Shown piece by piece: positions 12,973 through 22,074 of a stretch of 35,558 nt of DNA (positions are counted from its first letter, which is position 1; each line of letters starts with the position of its first letter). Source of the stretch: a virus; IMG/VR virus record IMGVR_UViG_3300049489_000672, positions 1 through 35,558 of that record; one strand, 5' to 3'. Made by a program: the position numbers and the translations under genes. Under the pieces are notes generated by a model, which saw nothing but the letters and a program-made list of their open reading frames with translations, had not been told where the DNA came from and did no database searches.

Positions 12973-15066
12973 TTAGTCGATATTTGTGACCATGCTTGGA
13001 ATCATGAAGAACAGGTCGACCGATCCTGTATTCTTGATCTTCATTGGAACCTCGAGGCGGTTTAATGTGATGAGCACACGCACACCCTCAATGACACCCG
13101 GCATTGTTTTGTTATATGTTCCAACAAGTTCGTCATCAATGTAGACTTCGAAGCTGAATGTCTTATCGGTCCATAGATACAGTGATCCACCAGTGTTGTT
13201 GTCGGTTGCTACGAATGCCCAGCCATTTGTCGTCTTGATGGGATCACAAGCACGCTGAATGTTGTTTGTCTCATGAAGTTTCTTCATGAAGTTCGTCTGC
13301 TGTGTATCGTCATCCCAGATCGTAGTTCGGTAAGGGATGTCATTGATCTGCATTGTGTTTGCAGTAAGGTCCAAAACAAGCTTTGCAGCGCGTCGCTGAG
13401 CATGGTTTGTTAACATCCAGTTGTTTGCATCAAGCTGACTGAAGAATGTGATGTTTGTGTCGTAGATAGTATTTCGCAACTCAAGCGTATGAGAGATCGA
13501 TGTCGTATTTGAAGACACAGTAAGCATAATGAGCTTTGCACGATCTCGTCCTCGGTACGGATGAAGTTGCCCATTAGGGTGGTAATAGATAAATTTGTCT
13601 GTTGCCACCTGTCTAAGCTGATGTACCTTGTACGCCTGAGTAATTTCATACCCGATGAGAATTGATGCCTGTATTGTAGGGGTTGTGCCGGTCACAGTAA
13701 TCACAGCAGATCTCATTCGTGATGTTGCAGTTTCAGCGTACACGAGTTGAGCTTTGTCAGTGCCGTTTTGCACTATCTGAGGGTAAGTTGAAGTCGCTTG
13801 AGTAACGATTGATCCGTATGATGGGACGGTGCCGGTAATAGTAACAACTACAATCGAGAGAGTTGTACCTGTGTAGTATGCAAGCAGAGCCTTGTCGGTG
13901 TTGAGCTTGCAAAGCTTCTTCCATGTGTATGCTACTGCTGCAACCTGAACACTTGTATTTTTTGATACCACAGTACCCGAAACCGTAAGTGTGCATGTCT
14001 GCATGAAGTCTGACGCTCCTTCTCCAAAGGTTGCAAGGATTTTGTCGGTTGACACCAGTACTGCATCAAAGTTTGCATCATACTGATCTCGTGCTGTTAC
14101 AAGTACCGGAGTTCCCCAAGTCACTGTGCCGGCAGCTGCCATCTGTCCAATGACAACATAGATACCAGTAGTACCTGCCTGCTGTCGGTAAAACACTGCG
14201 AATCTGTCATCGCCCATTTCTACGGCGTGGAATACGATGTTATTTGTTGACTCTGCAAATGGCGAATTGAGAGTTTGAAATTCCGGCCTTTTCATAAAGG
14301 CTTTAATGTTCATTGCGTCGTATCGCTTGATGTTTCGATCAAAGTGATTTGGTTGGAATAGTTTGCGAGTTGCGCCGGCAAGAAGTTTGTACTCCTTCAT
14401 CGGGAAGTTTTGTACCGCTCCTTTGTGCTGCCATAGTCGATCATCAGATGCGTCTTCTTCACCTGCACCATGATAGTAAAGTTCGCGCACGTTGTACTGC
14501 TGACCAGAGTTGTTGTTTACGCCTCCGTAGTAGTGAGGGTGGATGATTGAATCAGCATCAGATTCATCTGCGCCTGCTACTGTAGTTCCGAGAGTTGCAG
14601 CATCCCATTGATTACCTGCGCCTGCGAGTGTTTCAGTTGTGGCTATAGAGTTACCTGCAACACCCCCAACTTTCGCAATAGCCACCATCTTTGCTGTAGT
14701 GGATCCTACTTTTGCGTAAACAGTAGGGTGCAAGGTTGTCTGAGTTGAATATTGAGTATTTGGAGTACCGGCAAGGTTAATTGCAGCGATGAGATTTGCA
14801 ATGGTTTCCTCTTTGTTAGCACCAATTTTGACCTGCCCATCTACACCTGTAATGGTGTTCACAAACGTGTACACCTTTGAGTCAATCGTGACAGCTTCGC
14901 CGTTTGAGACGTTAAGCGCCAAGGTTAGTGTGCCCCTTGCTTTGACAGCAGGGTATCTTGCTTGGCCGAGACGGTTTACCTCCATCATCATTACTTGAGG
15001 GAAAAGCCACTCACCTTTTGGCGATACGGCTCCAGTTTTTTTGTCAGTGATTAGTGTGATGCTCAT
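12973..15066 (-). CDS. Large beta-rich tail or adhesin protein
   Basis: A 697-residue protein. After a short N-terminal segment, residues about 45-165 form a beta module (VYTFVNTITG, ETIANLIAAINLAG, GVAGNSIATTETLAG) also found in the major capsid protein. From about 250 to 600 there are repeated strands of the FAVFYRQQ / ILATFGEGAS / ALLAYYTGTTLSIV type, suggesting a beta-propeller or tandem sheets. The C-terminus (about 640-697) looks like a small attachment domain. It lies between two tail-region genes, so a tail spike or hub component is likely. Sugar binding is possible for a propeller but unsupported by motif. Confidence 0.55.
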   Translation of the reverse strand: MSITLITDKKTGAVSPKGEWLFPQVMMMEVNRLGQARYPAVKARGTLTLALNVSNGEAVTIDSKVYTFVNTITGVDGQVKIGANKEETIANLIAAINLAGTPNTQYSTQTTLHPTVYAKVGSTTAKMVAIAKVGGVAGNSIATTETLAGAGNQWDAATLGTTVAGADESDADSIIHPHYYGGVNNNSGQQYNVRELYYHGAGEEDASDDRLWQHKGAVQNFPMKEYKLLAGATRKLFQPNHFDRNIKRYDAMNIKAFMKRPEFQTLNSPFAESTNNIVFHAVEMGDDRFAVFYRQQAGTTGIYVVIGQMAAAGTVTWGTPVLVTARDQYDANFDAVLVSTDKILATFGEGASDFMQTCTLTVSGTVVSKNTSVQVAAVAYTWKKLCKLNTDKALLAYYTGTTLSIVVVTITGTVPSYGSIVTQATSTYPQIVQNGTDKAQLVYAETATSRMRSAVITVTGTTPTIQASILIGYEITQAYKVHQLRQVATDKFIYYHPNGQLHPYRGRDRAKLIMLTVSSNTTSISHTLELRNTIYDTNITFFSQLDANNWMLTNHAQRRAAKLVLDLTANTMQINDIPYRTTIWDDDTQQTNFMKKLHETNNIQRACDPIKTTNGWAFVATDNNTGGSLYLWTDKTFSFEVYIDDELVGTYNKTMPGVIEGVRVLITLNRLEVPMKIKNTGSVDLFFMIPSMVTNID

Positions 15067-15080
15067 AAAATTTTTTATTG

Positions 15081-15857
15081 TTAATTAGTTACCTTGCTAA
15101 TAAATCTGCCATCAACGGTGGTCAGTTGTGTACGCTTTGATCCATCGTATACACCCGACACCTTTCCGTTTTCGTCATACTCCAACACATACGTTTTACC
15201 GTTTATGTTGTCGTGGATTGATCGGATGGTGTTGTCGAGATTGTAGGCAATGTCCACGTTTTCAAACCCTGCTGCGATACCAACAAGGGCAGCAGCCATA
15301 AGCTGCGCGAGGGTTACAGGTTGGCTTGACGACACAGCGTCCGGAATACTAGGCGAAAGTGCGAATGTGTTATTTCCTGCAAAGTTGTTGTTTCCGCTTA
15401 CTGACGCCTTGTCAGCAAGAGAATCGTCGACATACTTTTTTGCTATTAGCTGCTTTTCGTCGCTGTATGTGGGATTTCCGTCATATTTGAGCGGATTGTC
15501 CTTGTCGAGAGTGTCTTCACCGTTCAAGACATCAACAATCACTTTCAGATTCACGAAGTCGGTGAGATAACACTTTGAGCCGGCTCGGTGTCCGTTTGCG
15601 TTCTGCACACCTGCAGTCTGTACACCCTGTCGTGAGACGCTCTTGATGTTGGTCATTGCTACGCCTGAAAGATCGAAAAGCAGATGCTCTTCGTCTCCGG
15701 TACCTCGATCAACGATCATGCAGTATTTACCGGCCGGAAGAGTGACGCTGTTCTTGTCAGTTGCGCTTGAGAGTGATCCTGTAGTAGCACCAAAAGCAAG
15801 CTTTGCAGCTATTGATGTTTCGAAGTTTGCGATGACTTTGGTGAGTTTGGATGCCAT
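15081..15857 (-). CDS. Tail or neck structural protein
   Basis: A 258-residue protein. Residues 1-110 are beta-rich (LPAGKYCMIVDRGTGDEEHLLF). Next is a KKYVDDSLADKASVSGNNNF-type segment characteristic of fibre-like phage proteins, and then a beta-rich C-terminus with the GKTYVLEYDENGK strand pair. It is the first gene after motif copy 4 and lies among tail genes. I infer a fibre-attachment or minor tail protein. I recognise no exact family. Confidence 0.5.
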   Translation of the reverse strand: MASKLTKVIANFETSIAAKLAFGATTGSLSSATDKNSVTLPAGKYCMIVDRGTGDEEHLLFDLSGVAMTNIKSVSRQGVQTAGVQNANGHRAGSKCYLTDFVNLKVIVDVLNGEDTLDKDNPLKYDGNPTYSDEKQLIAKKYVDDSLADKASVSGNNNFAGNNTFALSPSIPDAVSSSQPVTLAQLMAAALVGIAAGFENVDIAYNLDNTIRSIHDNINGKTYVLEYDENGKVSGVYDGSKRTQLTTVDGRFISKVTN

Positions 15858-15891
15858 ATATTTATTTTGTACTTAAAATGTTGATTTTTTC

Positions 15892-15902
15892 GTTGCATTA
15901 CT
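15892..15902 (-). promoter_or_regulatory. AGTAATGCAAC motif, copy 4
   Basis: Minus-strand AGTAATGCAAC with its TAA used as the stop codon of the 633-residue nozzle-like gene. It is about 40 bases upstream of the gene starting at 15857, and GAAAAAATC follows. Confidence 0.65.
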
Positions 15903-17799
15903 GGTCCGTTTCAGTTCCGTCGAGGCTGACATGCTCCTTCTGTCGGTAGAGCTTTGGCAGCTTGTCCTCGTACGTCAAAATATCCCAATCTACGGCTTCC
16001 ATTATGCTTACGTAGCCGATTCCCTTGGCAATGAATCGAAGGCTTCGGCGTCTGAATTTCGGTATCTTTACAGCCTTGATCTGCATTTCGTATGGGTATA
16101 CCGTTGTCACCCCATCGCCACCCACTGCCACCTCTCCCACCATGGTTGTACCCACGCTTGAAGGGCTTGTGCGGTTTACGTATGAGGCGTCACCTCGAAT
16201 TGTTCCTACGAGCGTATATCCGGCTCCATCGAAGTCCGCATACACTTCGACATACTGAGCAGGATCTATTTCGCCTCTGTATCGCAAGCGTCGATACTTT
16301 TTTAGTCTTCTCATTCCATACGTTTCGTATTTGCTGTCCCAGAAGTTCTCGAGCGTTGCGCCATCATCATCGAATCCGTTGAGCACCTTGTAAACTGTCT
16401 CGGTGTGAGGGCTTCCGCCATAAAGCACGCCTCCGTCCTTCGAGAGAGATTTCATTCCGTAGTTCGTGATGTCGACGGTCTGCTTCGTAATGTCGATTAT
16501 GAGCATTCGGTCGTTGACGATGCTTCCTTCCTCTCGGCATGAAAGCAGCACGAATTGTCCGTATGTCTCCATGAAGGCATCGGAGTAATCGAATTGCTCC
16601 CACGCAAAATGTGGGATGAGCTCTGTCGCAAGAATGTCGTCGCCGAGCGGATTTTTTTCGAGCACTGTGAGCTGAGGCCTGTCCGGATTCGCAGTGTTGA
16701 TGAATACCACACCTCGTCCGGTTGCTACAGCACTCCTTCGAGTCAGAATACCGATGTTTCGGCGCACAACTTGGTTATTAAAAGTCTTGTCATCATCAGC
16801 ATATTTGTGCTGATAGGCACTCTGCTTCTTGATCGAGTAGTAATTGCCGTCGATGCCAATGACGAGCTGCTGAATTGAGTCGCCTCCCTCGTCCTGTCGG
16901 ATCACGTCACCCTCTCCGGCGAGCCTTGTTGCGCTGTATGTAAAATCGGCTACGCCCTTCGATGTGCTGTCTTCCCAAACGTAATCGGCTTTGACGTTAT
17001 TCGCGCTGTTTGAAGGCACAGTGACAAACGTGACGCTCCACGCGCCGGTGATGTAGTTGATCGTGCCTGTACCGCCTGCAGAGCCCTTTAGAACGCCGTT
17101 TTTGTCGTCTGTGAAGATTTCTCCGCTTCCGTCAGTACATTTGACGGTCACGAGTCCGCAGTTTCGCTTTGCTCCACCTGCCTTGAATGAGAGCGTACCT
17201 GTGAATGTGACCTGCACGCCGTTTCCGCTTGCGAGGTTTTCATTGCTTACCTGAGTGAAGCTTGTGCCTGCCCTCTGAGCGTCGATGTAGCTTCGATAGA
17301 GCGCAGTAGCGTCCTTTGCAATACCCCAAAGGTACATGCGAGCCTTGTCGATGAGAGGATAACCGCAAAAGAAGTCTGTAGTTGTGTAGAGCTGAATGTA
17401 ATCACCCGGATTTGCATTTGAAAACTTAAAGAGTCCGCCCGGACCGCCTGCGAATGTCCATGCTCCAGTGAGCGAGCTGTAGTTTGTGAAAACATATAGA
17501 TCAGCGGCATTAAGGCCAATGACCACATCAACCCATTGAGAGCCATTGAAGTATTGGATCTTGGTGCTGATCTTGCGCCACAAAACAGCGACACCGTTCG
17601 CTTTGTATCCCGGATGAATCGCAGGACAGTTTCCTGCTGCGCCCTCATCGCCGACTGTCACCTTTCCTCGAGCAAGCTCTGTGCGTCCGTCGATAGTAGT
17701 CCAGTTTAAAGCGTCCTTGGCGCTGTCTTTTGGAGTGTCCTCATTGTCTTCGCGGTTGTGCACTCCGGACCCAAATTTTTTGATTTCATGATCAGCCAT
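15898..17799 (-). CDS. Probable tail nozzle / stabilisation protein
   Basis: A 633-residue protein with alternating beta strands throughout. It begins with an extended segment (ADHEIKKFGSGVHNREDNED) that may thread into the connector. Repeated strand patterns such as GVAVLWRKISTKIQYFNGSQ and VYVFTNYSSLTGAWTF-like stretches suggest a beta-propeller, as in P22 gp10 or the T7 nozzle. It immediately follows the connector gene (three-base spacing), the same order as in many podoviruses. The assignment rests on order, size and fold impression. A tail-fibre hub is the alternative. Confidence 0.5.
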   Translation of the reverse strand: MADHEIKKFGSGVHNREDNEDTPKDSAKDALNWTTIDGRTELARGKVTVGDEGAAGNCPAIHPGYKANGVAVLWRKISTKIQYFNGSQWVDVVIGLNAADLYVFTNYSSLTGAWTFAGGPGGLFKFSNANPGDYIQLYTTTDFFCGYPLIDKARMYLWGIAKDATALYRSYIDAQRAGTSFTQVSNENLASGNGVQVTFTGTLSFKAGGAKRNCGLVTVKCTDGSGEIFTDDKNGVLKGSAGGTGTINYITGAWSVTFVTVPSNSANNVKADYVWEDSTSKGVADFTYSATRLAGEGDVIRQDEGGDSIQQLVIGIDGNYYSIKKQSAYQHKYADDDKTFNNQVVRRNIGILTRRSAVATGRGVVFINTANPDRPQLTVLEKNPLGDDILATELIPHFAWEQFDYSDAFMETYGQFVLLSCREEGSIVNDRMLIIDITKQTVDITNYGMKSLSKDGGVLYGGSPHTETVYKVLNGFDDDGATLENFWDSKYETYGMRRLKKYRRLRYRGEIDPAQYVEVYADFDGAGYTLVGTIRGDASYVNRTSPSSVGTTMVGEVAVGGDGVTTVYPYEMQIKAVKIPKFRRRSLRFIAKGIGYVSIMEAVDWDILTYEDKLPKLYRQKEHVSLDGTETDQ

Positions 17800-17801
17800 A
17801 G

Positions 17802-18431
17802 TTATACGAGTTTAAAGCGTGCGTCACGCAACTTGAGATTTTTCATGTAGCGCTGATATTGCACTTGGTTGATCTCCATGCTGCTTCGAGCCTTCTCTGA
17901 CTTCTTGATGATTTCCTCATCGACGAGCATTGCAAAGACGATCATTGGATGGAAGTCTGCAGGCAATTTCGGTGATGTGCCGACTGCAATGTCTTCCGGT
18001 GAAGTCTTGTAGTCGAATTCATACGCCACTCCAGTGCCCGGAGACTGCACAAAGGTAATTTTTCCTGTTGAAGGGTCGTACCAACACACATTGCTGTAGT
18101 TGTTGGCGTTTCTTTGGCCCATAGGAATGACAAAATAAGGCGCTTTTTCGCTTCCGATGTAGACAACCTTCGTGAGAGGCTCGCTCACGCTTGGATCCTC
18201 GCTGTAATTCTCCATGAGCTCGTCAAAATCGCTCGGCACAGAGATTTTTCCGTCACTCTCGATGACTCCGGCCTTGCTTCGGCGCAAGAATTCCCATGGC
18301 TGCTCCATGTAGATGACTCGGAGCTTGTCGTTTGCAAGAAGAATTTCCTCATCACTGGACAAATCAGTAGTATCGTCCGTATACATTTCGAAACGTTGTA
18401 TGATTTCTTGTCCTGTGAGTGGTGTTGCCAT
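17802..18431 (-). CDS. Head-tail connector / adaptor protein
   Basis: A 209-residue protein. The helical start (LTGQEIIQRFEMYTDDTTDL) and the helical end (about 165-205) bracket a small beta domain (WYDPSTGKITFVQSP). This helix-beta-helix layout and the location directly after the major capsid gene match gp6/gp4-type adaptors that join portal to tail. The C-terminal basic helix could fit into the portal. The family is inferred from position and layout, as no single motif is diagnostic. Confidence 0.55.
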   Translation of the reverse strand: MATPLTGQEIIQRFEMYTDDTTDLSSDEEILLANDKLRVIYMEQPWEFLRRSKAGVIESDGKISVPSDFDELMENYSEDPSVSEPLTKVVYIGSEKAPYFVIPMGQRNANNYSNVCWYDPSTGKITFVQSPGTGVAYEFDYKTSPEDIAVGTSPKLPADFHPMIVFAMLVDEEIIKKSEKARSSMEINQVQYQRYMKNLKLRDARFKLV

Positions 18432-18458
18432 AATATTGTTTGTTATTTATTGCTCAGT

Positions 18459-18512
18459 GGTAGAGGCAAGAGGCTCCTGTCTCTACCGCCAAGCCCGAGC
18501 TTGTGGCTCGGG
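18459..18512 (-). promoter_or_regulatory. Tandem hairpins between capsid and connector genes
   Basis: Two stems lie in the 93-base gap: CCCGAGC with GCTCGGG (18494-18512), and GGTAGAG with CTCTACC (18459-18487). Neither has a T tract. Such structures after a capsid gene often stabilise its message or reduce read-through, which would suit a high ratio of capsid to connector. Confidence 0.45.
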
Positions 18513-18524
18513 TTGGTGCTGCGG

Positions 18525-19730
18525 TTAGGCAGCGATTTTTACATCGAGGAACTGAGGCTTTCCATCTGCGAAAGTTTTGATTCCGTAGATAGCGTCAGCA
18601 CGCACGATCTTTGCTCTCTGGTATGGATCGTCCACCATTTCCATTTCGGCAAGGTCTTGGATGACCACGTCGATCGCACCCTTCTTACCGTAGTAAGAGT
18701 GGATGAGGTTGGAAGTAACGGTGTAAGTCGCAGTACCTCCGAACACAAGTCGGCCTGAGCCTGTACCTGTGATGGTGATCGTGTCAGCTGCGTCAGAGTC
18801 AACTGCAGCAAGCTGTAGATCAAGGAAGTTGGACTGTACGTAATCCGGATCAGCGTCAGCGAAGAGGACATGCTTTGTACCTGCTCCGGTAGATGACTGA
18901 TGGATACCGCTGATCAAGTTGTCGCGAGTAGCGTCAACACCTGCTTCGATGAGCACGTTACCGGCAGTTGTGCCGATAGTTGTCACAAAAGTGAAGGTGA
19001 AGCCGTTGATCGTGAAGGTCTGACCGTTGGTTGGGTTTGAAGCCATCGTGATCACAGCCTCTGCATAGAGGTTTTCAGAGAGGTAAAGCTCTGCGCCTCC
19101 AACTGGACCGGCATAGCCGTTCTTGAATGCAGCTGCTGCAAGGTCGATGTTCTTCGACATTACGTACTGCTCTACGATAGAGCCTCCGTAACTGTCGATG
19201 ACCAACGCAAGACTGGTAAGGTCCTGATTTCCTCTTCGCAACTTCGCACGTCCCTGAGCAAGAAGCTGAGGAAGGTTAGTAGTTGAGAGAGTGATTGCAG
19301 TACCGTTTGACGACATGGTAGTAAGGTCGCCAGTGTCGAATGTGTAAAGCGCATTCTTCACTTCTGCAAAGACATCGGCATCGACGTATCGAGACAATTT
19401 CTTTGCTACTTCTGCGCCGATTGTTTCGGCAGGATTCAAGGGACCAGCCTGAATCATCTCTTTCTTAGAGATACGGAAGTCAGCACCCTTGTTTTTGTTG
19501 ACCAAGAGAGTCTCGCCAGAGTCATTGAGTGAATCAATGGTTCGGTTAACTCCAAGAGTGATGTTACGTACGCGGATTGGTGCGAGTGCGTACTTTACTC
19601 GTTTTACTGATGCACCGTACTCGAGCTTCTTTTCAAGTCGAGTGTTTGCGATTTCCATCGCAACGAGCACTTTGTCGAACACTGCCTGATAGGCGTTGTC
19701 GAACTGCTCTTTAAAGTTTTCTAAGCTCAT
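18525..19730 (-). CDS. Major capsid protein with inserted beta domain
   Basis: A 401-residue protein directly downstream of the scaffold. The N-terminal third and the C-terminal segment (about 345-401) are consistent with an HK97-like fold: a helical start, then extended strands (RKRNITLG-like and MVDDPYQRAKIVRADAIYGI). Residues about 230-335 are an insertion (INGFTFTFVTTIGTTAGNVL and following) closely resembling a module in the 697-residue tail protein. It probably projects from the capsid as a built-in decoration domain. Capsid identity rests on gene order (terminase, portal, scaffold, capsid) as much as on sequence. No protease gene is seen, so the scaffold may exit intact as in P22. Confidence 0.72.
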   Translation of the reverse strand: MSLENFKEQFDNAYQAVFDKVLVAMEIANTRLEKKLEYGASVKRVKYALAPIRVRNITLGVNRTIDSLNDSGETLLVNKNKGADFRISKKEMIQAGPLNPAETIGAEVAKKLSRYVDADVFAEVKNALYTFDTGDLTTMSSNGTAITLSTTNLPQLLAQGRAKLRRGNQDLTSLALVIDSYGGSIVEQYVMSKNIDLAAAAFKNGYAGPVGGAELYLSENLYAEAVITMASNPTNGQTFTINGFTFTFVTTIGTTAGNVLIEAGVDATRDNLISGIHQSSTGAGTKHVLFADADPDYVQSNFLDLQLAAVDSDAADTITITGTGSGRLVFGGTATYTVTSNLIHSYYGKKGAIDVVIQDLAEMEMVDDPYQRAKIVRADAIYGIKTFADGKPQFLDVKIAA

Positions 19731-19780
19731 GTTATGGGTAAATTTAGTTGGCTAATGCTTACCCTTTCAGAGCTATCAAA

Positions 19781-20659
19781 TTACTTGCGATGACGAGAGC
19801 GGTGTGTAAGGCGGTCAATGAGTGACTCTTGATAAGATTCAAACTCTTTGCCCCCCTTTTCCCGAGATTGAGCGATACGCTTGTGATCTTCCTCGGTAGG
19901 CGACTTGAAGTCCACCTCTTTTGGATGATTGCCTCCTTGAGAGCTGTAGCCCTCAATTCCGGCCGAGTCCTTCTCTTCGCCGTAGAGCTCGTCAATGATC
20001 TCGTCCATCGATCGGCTGAGGTTGTCCTCACTCGACATGATGTACTTCTTCACTGCTTCCTTCTTGGCTACTTTGGCAAGGCTCGGATTTTCGGCGATCA
20101 CGCGGTCAAACTCTTTCGAGATTGCTGCGGTGATCTGAGCGTTCGTTACCTGCTTGGACTGCTCTTCTGTCTTCGACTTAATGTCTTTGATGTCTGAAAG
20201 GTACTCGTCTTCGAATTGCTTCTTGGACTTGTTGAGAAGAAGAGATGAAAGCTCCTTTACGAATTCGGGCTTTAACTCCCATTTCTCGGCGATAGCGTCC
20301 AGTTCGTCCTTAGCTTCCTGTGCGCTTGTTCCTCCACGCTTGACCTGCTCTTGCAGTTCCTTCATGGCAGGGATGACTTCGTCACGAATCATCTTTTTAA
20401 GCTCGCGGTTCTCCTTCGTAAGGCTTTTTATGACATGGCGCTGATCATCACCTTTGTCATCTTCGTCGGCCTTATTTCCGGCTGCACCATCTGCTTTAGG
20501 CTTTTCAGCCCCTGCAACCTGTGCAATCGATTGACCATTTGTAGGGTTGGTACCTTTGTCGCCGGCTGCTTTGTTATCCGCAGCAGCAGCTTCATGACTC
20601 CCTGCAGCGTTTTGTGACTTGTCGTCAGCAGGTGCTGCACCTTCGTTTGGTTTTGGCAT
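19781..20659 (-). CDS. Capsid scaffolding protein
   Basis: A 292-residue protein started at the ATG at 20657-20659, not at the upstream start at 20698, since it follows the AT-rich leader typical of this window. Residues about 1-75 are low-complexity, Ala/Asp/Gly/Lys-rich. Residues 75-215 are strongly charged and helical with coiled-coil character (VIKSLTKENRELKKMIRDEV). The C-terminus is basic (THRSRHRK), as scaffolds require to bind coat protein. Composition and position directly before the capsid gene support the call. Confidence 0.68.
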   Translation of the reverse strand: MPKPNEGAAPADDKSQNAAGSHEAAAADNKAAGDKGTNPTNGQSIAQVAGAEKPKADGAAGNKADEDDKGDDQRHVIKSLTKENRELKKMIRDEVIPAMKELQEQVKRGGTSAQEAKDELDAIAEKWELKPEFVKELSSLLLNKSKKQFEDEYLSDIKDIKSKTEEQSKQVTNAQITAAISKEFDRVIAENPSLAKVAKKEAVKKYIMSSEDNLSRSMDEIIDELYGEEKDSAGIEGYSSQGGNHPKEVDFKSPTEEDHKRIAQSREKGGKEFESYQESLIDRLTHRSRHRK

Positions 20660-20792
20660 ACGTTTGTTTTTATCGAGGGTTTTCGTCCCCTCGCGCACTC
20701 ACTCATCGCGGAATGCTAGCGAATAACGTTTTTAATAAAAGAGGTTCGTCCCTCTATGCTCAAAATGATAGATGTCTTTTTTTGCAAAATGC

Positions 20793-20803
20793 GTTGCATT
20801 ACT
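20793..20803 (-). promoter_or_regulatory. AGTAATGCAAC motif, copy 5
   Basis: Minus-strand AGTAATGCAAC placed just after the terminator at 20814-20838 and about 135 bases before the scaffold gene. GCATTTTGCAAAAAAAG follows and TCTATCAT lies about 21 bases on. A terminator followed by this motif marks a transcript boundary. Confidence 0.65.
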
Positions 20804-20813
20804 TTGAGACAAG

Positions 20814-20838
20814 AAAAAACCACCGGATTGCCGGCGAT
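20814..20838 (-). terminator. Intrinsic terminator after the 20861-21241 gene
   Basis: On the minus strand ATCGCCGG-CAAT-CCGGTGG forms a short GC-rich stem (one G-T pair) running into TTTTTTC. It closes the portal-accessory gene group before the scaffold-capsid group. Confidence 0.65.
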
Positions 20839-20860
20839 CTTTTCTTTACTATTCCTTTGA

Positions 20861-21241
20861 TTACTTCATTGCCTCGGATGCCGCACTCGGACGTTTGAGC
20901 GTGAGCTCTGACATGAGAGTGTCGAGATCGTCCTGCGCTCCTGTGAATCGTCGAAGCATGGTGATTGAAGACTCAAAGAGTGCTACCGCTGCAATAAGCT
21001 TGCCGAGTTCCGGCTCTTCATGAATGACTCTAAAAAGGTCATTCATTGCCTTGTGCGACTCTCTCTGCAATCGGTCAACAGTATCCCTTCCGGCCGGTGT
21101 TTTGGTCCAAGCTACGAGATCTCCTGCAACATCGATCGCCTTGTTGAGCTGATCAACCTCTTGATCATCCTGCTTCTTTAATTCTTCCTCACGTTCCTGA
21201 TTTTCGTTGTGAGGACCTGTTAGGATTTCTTTATCACTCAT
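20861..21241 (-). CDS. Small helical protein of the head module
   Basis: A 126-residue acidic, helical protein. Its first ~30 residues are charged and probably disordered (NENQEREEELKKQDDQEVDQ); a helix follows, then a hydrophobic stretch (LGKLIAAVALFESSI). It overlaps the upstream gene by four bases (ATGA), so the two are translationally coupled. No family recognised. Its place between the portal and the scaffold suggests a head-assembly or minor virion role. Confidence 0.55.
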   Translation of the reverse strand: MSDKEILTGPHNENQEREEELKKQDDQEVDQLNKAIDVAGDLVAWTKTPAGRDTVDRLQRESHKAMNDLFRVIHEEPELGKLIAAVALFESSITMLRRFTGAQDDLDTLMSELTLKRPSAASEAMK

Positions 21242-21612
21242 AGGCTTAGTTGCTTACGGACAATCTTGTCCTCGGTTTGTAATGCTCGCAATGTGCTCTT
21301 TGAGATTTTCTCTTGATCCTTGAACTGCTTTGCCTTGTTCTCTTGGATAGCCAAAAGAGTGAGGTGGTGGCGCTTCTTCGGTGAGAGCTTCTTCATGTAG
21401 GCGACAAGCTCCGGATTCGCGCGTCTGATGTTTTCAGCGAGCGTCTCTTGAAGCTTTGCGTTGCCTTCCATTTCCTTTACAGCCTTTTTCATCTGCTCGA
21501 TGTTTCGGTGAAGCTCCCTCAAAGAGAATTCAGCAACCTGCCCATGCTTGACGATGCGGTGATCGCCCTTCTCCTTCGACTTCTTCTTGATTTTGTAAGT
21601 GAATTTCAACAT
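21238..21612 (-). CDS. Basic coiled-coil protein of the head module
   Basis: A 124-residue, Lys-rich helical protein (ELHRNIEQMKKAVKEMEG and beyond). The start is very basic (KFTYKIKKKSKEKGDH), then a probable long coiled coil. It is coupled to the next gene by an ATGA overlap. The family is not recognised. Basic charge could mean DNA contact in the head or a scaffold-like role. Confidence 0.55.
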   Translation of the reverse strand: MLKFTYKIKKKSKEKGDHRIVKHGQVAEFSLRELHRNIEQMKKAVKEMEGNAKLQETLAENIRRANPELVAYMKKLSPKKRHHLTLLAIQENKAKQFKDQEKISKSTLRALQTEDKIVRKQLSL

Positions 21613-21627
21613 GGTGCGTCAATGAGA

Positions 21628-22032
21628 TTAAAGGCTTGCGCTTCCCTCTACAGGAGCGTTTTCAGTTGTTCCGGCAGTGTTGTCTTCTGACTGAGACACA
21701 TCTGCGTTCTCATCAAGAGTCGCAGTGGTGTTTTCCTGTTCTGGCTGAGTCTCTGCAGGCTGTTGACCCTCGTCGATTGCACCCCTATCAGCCGGAACAT
21801 CGTTTACAGGTGCTTCCGGTGCTGTAGGTTCGGTTTGTGCCTCTACAGGAGCGTTTGAAGGCTCTGACACCTCCGGCAATACTCCGCCCTTAGCCTCATA
21901 ATCTTCACGAGCTCCGCGCTCTGTGTCAAAAAGCTCGCTTCTGCCGATCACTGAGCCGTTTGCATCGTATCGCTTCCACATCCACTTTCCCTTATCTTCT
22001 ACAAATCGAACTGTTGAATTGTCTTGTGACAT
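21628..22032 (-). CDS. Acidic protein with YegP/DUF1508-like N-terminus
   Basis: A 134-residue protein. Residues about 6-50 (WMWKRYDANGSVIGRSELF) resemble the small YegP/DUF1508 beta module, which typically has W/Y, NG and ES or SE motifs in this order. From about 55 it is a highly acidic, Pro/Glu/Ala/Thr-rich tail, probably disordered, with repeats of the APVE type. Placed between portal and scaffold, it may be a capsid accessory or an assembly chaperone. The function is inferred only. Confidence 0.55.
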   Translation of the reverse strand: MSQDNSTVRFVEDKGKWMWKRYDANGSVIGRSELFDTERGAREDYEAKGGVLPEVSEPSNAPVEAQTEPTAPEAPVNDVPADRGAIDEGQQPAETQPEQENTTATLDENADVSQSEDNTAGTTENAPVEGSASL

Positions 22033-22074
22033 AATTTTATTTTAATTATTTTTATAAAGTTTTAATAAATATTG

